DNA of 6,134 nt, from NCBI GenBank assembly GCA_003663695.1, contig QMUB01000086.1, forward strand, positions 1 through 6,134. The letters are read 5' to 3'. The notes under the pieces are model-generated. The model had not been told where the DNA came from, ran no database searches, and saw only the letters and a list, made by a program, of their open reading frames with translations. The DNA comes from Thermococci archaeon (lineage in GTDB: Archaea; Methanobacteriota_B; Thermococci; Thermococcales; Thermococcaceae). Positions 1 through 5,246 of the stretch are shown in pieces (position 1 is the first letter of the stretch; the number at the start of each line of letters is the position of its first letter). The position numbers and the translations under genes are program-made.

Positions 1-971
1 CAAACTGTGCAGGGATTTTTGGAGTTCATGCAAACTTTTTTGGCTCCTTTGAGGTTCGTGTTAATAAAGGGGGTTTAGCTTTAATCTCGCAGAGCGGCGC
101 CTTCGGTGGTGCGGCCCTCGCCATGGGTAATGAGGAGGGAATAGGTTTCTCGGCCTTTGTATCCTACGGGAATGCCGCGGATTTAACAGAAAGCGACTTT
201 TTGAGGTATTTTGCCGACGATGAAAACACGAAGGCAATTGCCCTCTACATTGAAGGGGTAAGGGATGGAAGAGAGTTTGTGAATGCCCTAAGGTATGCGA
301 CGAAAAAAAAGCCCGTTATAGTCCTGAAAGCGGGTAAAAGTCAGAGCGGTGCAAAGGCGGCACAGAGCCACACGGGAAGTCTGGCCGGGGCATACGAGAT
401 TTACAAAGCGGCTTTCAGGCAGTTTGGAGCCATTGAAGTGGAGGAGATGGAAGAGCTCTTTGACGCTGCAAAGGCCTTTGAGATGTATGGAAGTGCGGGG
501 AGGAGAGTTGCGGTGATAACAAACTCGGGAGGTCCCGGAGTTCTTGCAACGGATAAACTCGAGAAGCTGGGCCTGGAAATTGCAAGGCTGGGTGAAGACA
601 CCGCCGCCAGACTTGAGGAGTTTCTTCCACCCCAGTGCTCCATAAAAAATCCCATCGATTTGATAGCCGACGCCGATTATGAGCGCTACAGGAAAACCAT
701 CGAAATCGTATGCGGGGATGGAAATGTGGATGCCCTCCTCGTAATATGCGTTCCCCCCATATTCCTTCCAAGCGAGGAAATCGCAAAGGCCATACTGGAT
801 GCTGGATGTAGAAAGCCCGTAATCGTTAACTTCATGGCGGGAGAGCTCGTCAAAGAGGGTGTTAAGCTCCTCGCAGAGCACGGCATAAAGAACTTTCCAA
901 CGCCTGAGAGAGCAGCAAAGGCATTGATGTGGCTGTACCAGAGAAGCTGTGATGGGGAAAATAAAAATTAA
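1..971 (+). CDS. ADP-forming acetate/acyl-CoA synthetase, alpha subunit (5'-partial)
   Basis: The open frame is already running at the window edge (first whole codon at 3), so the N-terminus is missing. About 322 residues are visible, against roughly 460 for Thermococcales alpha subunits. The enzyme converts an acyl-CoA, ADP and phosphate to the acid, CoA and ATP, the ATP-yielding step of sugar and amino-acid fermentation in these archaea. Visible residues 1-30 finish the CoA-binding domain. A succinyl-CoA-synthetase-like domain follows, with LISQSGAFGG near the start, a conserved Glu in LYIEG (codon 252-254) and SHTGSLAG, whose His (codon 369-371) matches the phosphorylated catalytic His. 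The last ~130 residues form the second ligase-CoA domain, including KNPIDL. The ATG at 123 is internal, because conserved family sequence continues upstream of it. Thermococcales carry several alpha paralogues that differ in acyl specificity. Which one this is cannot be told from the fragment, and the beta subunit is not in the window. Confidence 0.93.
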   Translation, partial: NCAGIFGVHANFFGSFEVRVNKGGLALISQSGAFGGAALAMGNEEGIGFSAFVSYGNAADLTESDFLRYFADDENTKAIALYIEGVRDGREFVNALRYATKKKPVIVLKAGKSQSGAKAAQSHTGSLAGAYEIYKAAFRQFGAIEVEEMEELFDAAKAFEMYGSAGRRVAVITNSGGPGVLATDKLEKLGLEIARLGEDTAARLEEFLPPQCSIKNPIDLIADADYERYRKTIEIVCGDGNVDALLVICVPPIFLPSEEIAKAILDAGCRKPVIVNFMAGELVKEGVKLLAEHGIKNFPTPERAAKALMWLYQRSCDGENKN

Positions 972-986
972 AATTGAAGTTAAAAA
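958..986 (-). terminator. T-rich terminator of the ubiA-pyrE operon
   Basis: Directly after the pyrE stop, the minus strand reads several T runs (TTTTT, TTTT, TTTTT, TTTT) separated by one to a few bases, without a hairpin. This is the usual form of an intrinsic archaeal terminator. It overlaps the last codons of the convergent acyl-CoA synthetase gene, which has no comparable T run on its own strand just after its stop. Confidence 0.5.
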
Positions 987-1529
987 TTAGAGACCTTCCC
1001 TATATTTGAAGAGCTCGCTCACACTTACGAGCGGAATGAGGGTGTAGCCCTTCCCTGCGAGGGTATCTTTAGCGCCCTCCTCTCTATCCACAACCACGAA
1101 TATTCCCTTTACGTGCGCCCCGGCATCTTCGAGAACCTTTGCAGCCCTTAGAACGCTCCCTCCGGTTGTCGTGACATCTTCCACGAGGAGAATCCTATCG
1201 CCGGGAACGACTTCCCCTTCTATCTGCTTCCCTGTTCCGTGCTCCTTCTTCTTCTTGCGAACTATAAGGAGGGGTTTATTGCTTTCAAGGGCGAGTGCTG
1301 TCGCTATGGGGACGGCACCGAGCTCCGGTCCTGCAACTTTGTCAAATGCTATTCCCATTTTATCCGCTTCCTCTTTCATGAGCCCTGCGATAAGCTTTAG
1401 AGCCTTTGGGTTTGTTATGAGCTTCTTAATGTCTATGTAGTAATCGCTCTCCCTTCCGGATGTCAGAACGAAGTGCCCGAATCTTATGCATCCCTCATCA
1501 AATATCATCTTAACGAGCGCTTCCTTCAT
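987..1529 (-). CDS. pyrE: Orotate phosphoribosyltransferase
   Basis: This cytosolic enzyme makes orotidine 5'-monophosphate and pyrophosphate from orotate and PRPP, the fifth step of de novo pyrimidine synthesis. The 180-residue product has the type I phosphoribosyltransferase signature [13 protein letters not shown] (113-125), which binds PRPP, and a basic flexible catalytic loop [11 protein letters not shown] (91-101). The N-terminal [19 protein letters not shown] (17-35) is typical of PyrE. Three in-frame starts lie close together: GTG 1538, ATG 1535 and ATG 1529. I chose 1529 because AGGTGAT (1540-1534), complementary to the 16S 3' end, lies four bases before it and would overlap the other two, and because the protein then begins MKEAL, as I recall for relatives. 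It is the last gene of the operon and starts 9 bp after the stop of the 130-residue gene, so the two are probably translationally coupled. Confidence 0.95.
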   Translation of the reverse strand: MKEALVKMIFDEGCIRFGHFVLTSGRESDYYIDIKKLITNPKALKLIAGLMKEEADKMGIAFDKVAGPELGAVPIATALALESNKPLLIVRKKKKEHGTGKQIEGEVVPGDRILLVEDVTTTGGSVLRAAKVLEDAGAHVKGIFVVVDREEGAKDTLAGKGYTLIPLVSVSELFKYREGL

Positions 1530-1533
1530 ATCC

Positions 1534-1540
1534 ATCACCT
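1534..1540 (-). promoter_or_regulatory. Ribosome binding site of pyrE (decides the start)
   Basis: AGGTGAT on the minus strand matches the archaeal anti-Shine-Dalgarno sequence and ends four bases before ATG 1529. It contains the alternative GTG and ATG start codons at 1538 and 1535, which makes those starts unlikely. Confidence 0.6.
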
Positions 1541-1931
1541 AATACTGCTCCCTCATCGTTCTTATTGCCGGATCATGAATTAAGGTGGATGTGATGCTAT
1601 CAATCATCTTGTAAAACTCCTCCTTGCCCTTCTCAAGGGGCATGTTTTCAATCCCGAGGAGAGTGCACTCCCTCCCGAGCAGCCATTTTCCGAGGATTAT
1701 CTTCTCCCGCCCATCCCGAAACGCGTCTATCCTTATTATTCCGTAGGGAATATCCGCGGTCCACCAGTTTGCCTTAAATTCCACCTTCCATCCAAGCCCT
1801 TCAATAAGCTCCACGAACCGTGCCATGGTCTCCGTCGGCCCATAGGGGGTCTTAAACGTAATCACCGTAAAGAGTTCATCACCTTTGAGGTACTCCTCAA
1901 CTTCATCTCCAAACTCCAACTTCAACTTCAT
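1539..1931 (-). CDS. Uncharacterised 130-residue protein of the ubiA-pyrE operon
   Basis: I do not recognise a family. The 130-residue product looks soluble: it has no signal peptide, membrane segment or metal-binding cysteine cluster (one Cys, residue 89). It reads as an alpha/beta protein: charged strands (1-10, 21-27), a helix around MARFVELIEGLG (36-47), an aromatic stretch FKANWWTADIPYG (52-64), strands IIRIDAF and KIILGKWLLG, and a C-terminal amphipathic helix (101-118). The coding evidence is good: ATG 1931 overlaps the ubiA stop as ATGA, a perfect GGAGGTG (1943-1937) lies five bases upstream, and pyrE starts 9 bp after its stop. Its place between ubiA and pyrE suggests co-expression, but no function follows from that. 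It could be a lineage-restricted family. Confidence 0.85.
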   Translation of the reverse strand: MKLKLEFGDEVEEYLKGDELFTVITFKTPYGPTETMARFVELIEGLGWKVEFKANWWTADIPYGIIRIDAFRDGREKIILGKWLLGRECTLLGIENMPLEKGKEEFYKMIDSITSTLIHDPAIRTMREQY

Positions 1932-2779
1932 AATCCCACCTCCGATGTCGATGTTATTGAACCCATCAAAAAGCTCAAAACCGCCAGCAGTATGGCAATC
2001 TTAAGCTTTTTCTGGGACTTTCCGGCAGTTGATGGCGATGGATCCTTCAAAATGTCCCACATCGCCTTAAGAAGTATTAAGTCCACAAGCAGAATCGGCA
2101 CATAACCCATACCTATCCCAACCATTAGGGGGAGGAACGAGGAAATTACGGTAAGAAGCGTGAAGAACGCCGCAATGTATGCCGCATTTCTATGCCCCAG
2201 AATTATGGGGAGGGTTCTGGCACCCTTAGCCTTATCCCCTTCTATGTCCTCCATATCCTTCATTACTTCCCTTGCAACATTCACCAAGAAAGCGCTGAGC
2301 GCGAGGTAACCCGAAAAGCCGATTTTCTCGACCGCGAGAGCACCGTATATTGGGGTGATCCCCGTTAAAAATGCCACGACTATGTTTCCTATGAAGGGCA
2401 GGGGCTTGAGCTTCCAAGCATACAGTACCATCAAAGCGTAGGCCATGGAGGCAACGAAAAAAGCATATCGGTTTATAGTGTAGGCAAGAAGCAAACCCAC
2501 CAAAAACAGGAAAAATGCATAAATTAAAGCCGCTTCTCTTGTCATAGCACCCCGGGGAAGGGGTCTTGTCGGGCGATTTATTTTATCAATCTCATAGTCA
2601 AAGTAATCATTTATCGTGTTTCCGCCCGAACATCCCAGTGAGACTACCAAAAACGTCAGGAGGGCTTTAATCCATGGGGGATACGTTCCAATAGCCACCA
2701 TGGAACCCAGTACTCCGACTATTCCCGCCAGAATACAATTATGCGGTCTGGTTATCTCTATGAAAGGCTTGAGCTGCAT
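1928..2779 (-). CDS. Digeranylgeranylglyceryl phosphate synthase (UbiA family)
   Basis: This is an integral membrane prenyltransferase of 283 residues, a usual family length. The archaeal members transfer a second geranylgeranyl group from GGPP to geranylgeranylglyceryl phosphate, the second ether-bond step of archaeal membrane lipid synthesis. Both Asp-rich Mg-diphosphate motifs are intact: NDYFDYEID (Asp58, 61, 65) followed by INRPTRPLPRG, and DMEDIEGD (Asp175, 178, 182) followed by KGARTLP. Around them are about eight to nine hydrophobic membrane segments, roughly at 14-32, 37-52, 83-101, 105-121, 131-150, 155-170, 198-220, 225-240 and 258-275. INRPxRPLP right after motif 1 and the archaeal context favour the lipid enzyme over a quinone-type UbiA or a protoheme/chlorophyll-type prenyltransferase, though exact specificity is inferred. 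ATG 2779 has a weak AGGGGT five bases upstream. It is the first gene of a three-gene operon, and its TGA overlaps the next ATG. Confidence 0.9.
   Translation of the reverse strand: MQLKPFIEITRPHNCILAGIVGVLGSMVAIGTYPPWIKALLTFLVVSLGCSGGNTINDYFDYEIDKINRPTRPLPRGAMTREAALIYAFFLFLVGLLLAYTINRYAFFVASMAYALMVLYAWKLKPLPFIGNIVVAFLTGITPIYGALAVEKIGFSGYLALSAFLVNVAREVMKDMEDIEGDKAKGARTLPIILGHRNAAYIAAFFTLLTVISSFLPLMVGIGMGYVPILLVDLILLKAMWDILKDPSPSTAGKSQKKLKIAILLAVLSFLMGSITSTSEVGL
1937..1943 (-). promoter_or_regulatory. Strong ribosome binding site inside the end of ubiA
   Basis: GGAGGTG on the minus strand sits five bases before ATG 1931 and lies within the last codons of ubiA (encoding Glu-Val-Gly). Together with the ATGA stop/start overlap it predicts translational coupling of the 130-residue gene to ubiA. 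Confidence 0.6.
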
Positions 2780-2811
2780 TAGGTACCCCTAACCAAATTA
2801 AAGGGAGGGGA

Positions 2812-2819
2812 TTAAAAAA
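2812..2819 (-). promoter_or_regulatory. Possible TATA box of the ubiA operon / RPA operon terminator
   Basis: The 50-bp gap between the RPA32 stop and the ubiA start contains TTTTTTAA on the minus strand, preceded by CCAAAC. Its centre is about 37 nt before ATG 2779, close to the TATA-to-start distance of RPA41 and scpB, so it may be a TATA box. The T6 run directly after the RPA32 stop could equally terminate the RPA transcript. If it does neither efficiently, all six genes from RPA41 to pyrE would be read through. Confidence 0.35.
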
Positions 2820-2829
2820 GTTTGGGTCA

Positions 2830-3630
2830 CTATTCAATGAGCTGGTAGTACCCCACCTCTGGCTCGAATATTTCGCCCTCGGCCAGGAGCTCATGGAGGG
2901 CATCCTCAACGCTCTCCTCATCGAACTGCAACTTTTTGACTATGTATTTGCGGGATACTGGAGTCCCTTTCTTCCTGCCCAGAAGCTCAAGAACAGCCTT
3001 TTTAACCTCTTCAAGTTCTTTGCTTGGTTCTTCAATTTCTTCGAGCTCTTCAATTGGCTCTTCAAGCGCCTCTGCACTCTGCTCCTCTATCATAATCGCA
3101 TAGAGTTCATCTATCGTCTGGAGAAGCTCTTCGCTCACTCCCTTGTTCTTTGCAATGACCTTGGCCTTGGCTGTTATCCCATAGGTATTGTATATATCGA
3201 GTGCCGCCTTGGCTCTCTTTACGTGCTCCACCTTGTCTCTGAGAGTTTCATAGCGGTGGAGTATCCATGCATTCGGGGAAACCTTGTAGACTCCTTCCAC
3301 CAAAATCTGCTTGTCTCCCCTCCATTCCGCAACTTTACCGATGAGCTGCACCAAATCTCCCTTCTCAACGAGCTTCACGAACTTTGTATCATCCCTAAAT
3401 GCGAGAACCCAGATAACCCCTGTGCCATCATCTATCTGGAACTTCCCATAAGTCTCATCCTCGGATATCGCGGGCTCTCTGACTACCGTTCCCACCACCT
3501 TAACCCTATAAATCTTGCGTGCATCCTTCGTGATAAGGTAATTCGGCTCAAAATCCCCTTCACTCTTTATGTAATAGCCATCTAGAATGTCCTTAATATG
3601 AACCCTTGTAGCGGGCAATCTTTTTCTCAT
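2830..3630 (-). CDS. Replication protein A, 32 kDa subunit (RPA32)
   Basis: This is the middle-sized subunit of the heterotrimeric archaeal RPA, which coats single-stranded DNA during replication, recombination and repair. The 266 residues hold an OB fold at about 38-125 with the motif IDDGTG (66-71), which is shared with RPA14 and in related form with RPA41. A mostly helical stretch follows (130-182), then a very acidic linker (about 183-208, mostly Glu with EEPIEELEE). The C-terminal winged-helix domain (209-266) contains KKGTPVSRKYIVKKL and ends EVGYYQLIE, the type of domain that in eukaryotic RPA32 and archaeal homologues docks partner proteins. ATG 3630 overlaps the RPA14 stop as ATGA, which suggests coupled synthesis of subunits that assemble together. 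A GGTGGT four bases upstream is a fair ribosome binding site. It is the last gene of the RPA operon. Confidence 0.93.
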   Translation of the reverse strand: MRKRLPATRVHIKDILDGYYIKSEGDFEPNYLITKDARKIYRVKVVGTVVREPAISEDETYGKFQIDDGTGVIWVLAFRDDTKFVKLVEKGDLVQLIGKVAEWRGDKQILVEGVYKVSPNAWILHRYETLRDKVEHVKRAKAALDIYNTYGITAKAKVIAKNKGVSEELLQTIDELYAIMIEEQSAEALEEPIEELEEIEEPSKELEEVKKAVLELLGRKKGTPVSRKYIVKKLQFDEESVEDALHELLAEGEIFEPEVGYYQLIE

Positions 3631-3998
3631 TCAGACCACCACTCCAAAGCATTTTCCAATCCGGGCATAATCTTTTTCTCAAGCTCCTGTATTTCCTCCA
3701 GATATTCGAGTTCGGCATCGCTGAAATCCTGAACAACCTCTGCGTATATGTGCATCTCCTCATTCCTTATTATTCTGCCTATAACCCGCACCATCTGCCC
3801 TATTTTTGGAAGAACATTTTCTTCGCTCTCTATTATTGCGATGCCCGTCCCATCATCTATCGTGAACATGTAATCAAGCTTGTCAACCTTTATCACTCTG
3901 CCAATGAGAGCCACCCTCGTATCCTCCTCCCGAATCTCACCGATCTTACGTTCAAGGGCGGGTTTCCTGCGCCTGATCTGGGGTTGAAGCTCTTCCAT
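3627..3998 (-). CDS. Replication protein A, 14 kDa subunit (RPA14)
   Basis: The 123-residue protein is essentially one OB fold (about 17-93) with the IDDGTG motif (47-52), plus a C-terminal amphipathic helix (94-110) that in RPA-type complexes packs into the trimerisation three-helix bundle. Length and order match the smallest subunit of Thermococcales RPA, which bridges the 41 and 32 kDa subunits and adds little DNA binding itself (family knowledge). ATG 3998 lies one base after the RPA41 stop. GGAGGT (4012-4007), within the last RPA41 codons, is eight bases before it and is the strongest ribosome binding site in this operon. The stop overlaps the RPA32 ATG by four bases. The spacing fits co-translation of the three subunits from one message. 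Confidence 0.93.
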   Translation of the reverse strand: MEELQPQIRRRKPALERKIGEIREEDTRVALIGRVIKVDKLDYMFTIDDGTGIAIIESEENVLPKIGQMVRVIGRIIRNEEMHIYAEVVQDFSDAELEYLEEIQELEKKIMPGLENALEWWSE

Positions 3999-3999
3999 A

Positions 4000-5049
4000 T
4001 CACATTACCTCCTTAAATACTCTCCTAATCCTCTCAATCTCCCTTAGATAATCCACTTCATCCCATGAGGAAGCCTTCAAGAGGGTTCCCATGAATCTAT
4101 CCTCATATACATTTCCCCTCACAATGATCTCCTTGCCGATGAGGGAGTAGAATTCCTCCTCCGCAAGCTTCTTACCTGCTTCTCTAACCGTTAATCCGGA
4201 GTTCACAAGTTCGTTTACCTTCTCTTTGATTGCGGTTGCATCGGCGCCCAGAAGCTCAGTAGCATTATCCCCAAAGAGAGTAGCCCTTATATAACCCGTT
4301 CCATCATCCAGTCCAAAGTCCAATATTACCATCGTCATGGGCTCCACTTCCCCATGTTCGGGACATATCCATATTCCTGAAGACTCATCATAATCTACTT
4401 TTCTCCTGCACTGGGGGCATGCATCGTAGACGGCTATACGGTAGAGCTTTGCTATCGTGCCCCTAACCTCAACGAATTTATCTCCATCCATGAGCTCCCC
4501 TATGGGCTTCCTCGTGTAGGAATAGCGTCTCACCTTCTGGAGCTCGGGAATTTCCTTAACCCTGGGATCTTCGGGGTTTACAATTATTCTGCTCCTGAAG
4601 TTAACGTGGAGCTCCATTCCAGTCATGCCCTCCCTAACCATGGCATCTATGACCTTTATAACATCTCCAACCTGAATTCCAATGTATTTATCAACCTGAG
4701 AATCCCAGATAACAACCCTCGCATTTCCGGTATTATCGTAAATAACCAGATTCATGACTTTTCCCTGGCTACCATCCCTCTTCGTGTATGTTCGCGGAGG
4801 GAACTTTTTCATAACCCTTCCAACTATGTTTACCTCCCTCATTCCGGGCACCAAATCTTCTATATGCATTAGGGGAGCACCCTCCTCAATCCCAATCCCC
4901 AGCTCTTTCGCCAGTAAAAATGCCGCAGCATGTTCGGAAATACCATCTCTCTCCATTATCTTTCTAATCTCAGCCTCTATCTCCTTAACGCTGAGGCCTT
5001 TTTGTTTTTTAATGAGCTCAACAATCTGCTCCTTAGTTAATACACTCAT
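4000..5049 (-). CDS. Replication protein A, 41 kDa subunit (RPA41)
   Basis: This is the large, main DNA-binding subunit of archaeal RPA. The 349 residues begin with a helical domain (1-55). An OB fold follows (about 63-165) with conserved VPGMREVNIVGRVM and FPPRTYTKRDGSQGKV. The C-terminal OB fold (about 185-345) is interrupted by a zinc finger, CPQC (211-214) and CPEH (229-232), with all four Cys/His ligands present. LDDGTG (247-252) matches the motif in the two smaller subunits. A GTG at 5055 opens the frame slightly longer, but I chose ATG 5049: AGGTGA (5061-5056) lies six bases before it and would directly abut the GTG, and the TATA box spacing also fits. It is the first gene of the RPA operon and ends one base before RPA14. 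Confidence 0.95.
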   Translation of the reverse strand: MSVLTKEQIVELIKKQKGLSVKEIEAEIRKIMERDGISEHAAAFLLAKELGIGIEEGAPLMHIEDLVPGMREVNIVGRVMKKFPPRTYTKRDGSQGKVMNLVIYDNTGNARVVIWDSQVDKYIGIQVGDVIKVIDAMVREGMTGMELHVNFRSRIIVNPEDPRVKEIPELQKVRRYSYTRKPIGELMDGDKFVEVRGTIAKLYRIAVYDACPQCRRKVDYDESSGIWICPEHGEVEPMTMVILDFGLDDGTGYIRATLFGDNATELLGADATAIKEKVNELVNSGLTVREAGKKLAEEEFYSLIGKEIIVRGNVYEDRFMGTLLKASSWDEVDYLREIERIRRVFKEVM

Positions 5050-5055
5050 GACCAC

Positions 5056-5061
5056 TCACCT
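5056..5061 (-). promoter_or_regulatory. Ribosome binding site of RPA41 (decides the start)
   Basis: AGGTGA on the minus strand, six bases (GTGGTC) before ATG 5049. The same GGTGAGTGGT string precedes the scpB start, which supports initiation at 5049 and not at the adjoining GTG 5055. Confidence 0.6.
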
Positions 5062-5083
5062 AAATAGTAATCCAGTCTTGGAG

Positions 5084-5091
5084 TATTTAAA
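5084..5091 (-). promoter_or_regulatory. TATA box of the RPA operon promoter
   Basis: TTTAAATA on the minus strand, preceded by an A-rich BRE-like CCAAAAA, is centred 38-39 nt before ATG 5049. Transcription about 25 nt downstream would give a leader of roughly 13 nt containing the ribosome binding site. The core TTTAAA is palindromic, so the same box could also direct + strand transcription starting near 5113. Confidence 0.6.
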
Positions 5092-5224
5092 TTTTTGGCA
5101 TTACGATGCTTCTGCTGTCAGGAAAAAGGGTTTGGTTTGCGAGAGTTGGCAATTGGGTGTTTTGGTGCCCCAATCAGATTAACGTACGGGGGTCGGAACA
5201 TACTGCAACAGCACATTCACCTAC
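5092..5224. other. Unexplained intergenic block with inverted repeats (possible structured RNA)
   Basis: This block lies between the RPA41 promoter and the scpB terminator, and neither gene needs it. Visible structure: TGCTGT (5113-5118) is complementary to ACAGCA (5208-5213) and would close a domain of about 100 nt. ATTGGG (5152-5157) pairs with CCCAAT (5169-5174) around an 11-base loop. CCCC (5168-5171) could instead pair with the G run at 5188-5192, giving a competing fold. CGTACG (5183-5188) is palindromic. On the + strand, the palindromic TATA core at 5084-5091 would place a transcription start near 5113, exactly at the closing helix. On the minus strand an open frame of 32 codons spans it. 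I do not recognise a known RNA family; C/D and H/ACA guide motifs do not fit well. Confidence 0.25.
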
Positions 5225-5242
5225 AAAAAAGAATAGAAAGAG
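5225..5242 (-). terminator. Pyrimidine-rich terminator of scpB
   Basis: Five bases after the scpB TGA, the minus strand reads TCTTTCTATTCTTTTTT, ending in T6 (5230-5225). It has no strong hairpin, as is usual for archaeal intrinsic termination. It would separate scpB from the RPA transcript about 200 bp downstream. Confidence 0.5.
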
Positions 5243-5246
5243 TTCC

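Noticed and set aside
288..881. 197-codon open frame on the minus strand inside the acyl-CoA synthetase gene
   Set aside because: It lies entirely antisense to a gene with clear family motifs and an intact catalytic His, has no recognisable domain, and has no promoter or ribosome binding site that I can see.
123..971. Reading the first gene as a complete 282-residue protein starting at ATG 123
   Set aside because: The frame is open to the window edge and the upstream residues (GIFGVHANFFG, LISQSGAFGG) are conserved family sequence, so the ATG is internal and the gene is simply cut by the window.
2893..3585. 230-codon open frame on the + strand opposite RPA32
   Set aside because: The product is Leu/Phe-rich because it reads the reverse complement of Glu/Lys-rich codons of RPA32. 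The RPA32 frame has an OB fold, a winged helix and proper operon spacing.
5118..5216. C/D box guide RNA on the minus strand of the scpB-RPA41 gap
   Set aside because: CTGA occurs at 5177-5174 and 5121-5118 and a box-C-like GTGAATG near 5219, but box C matches poorly, there is no C' box, and the length of about 100 nt exceeds the usual 50-70 nt of archaeal C/D RNAs.
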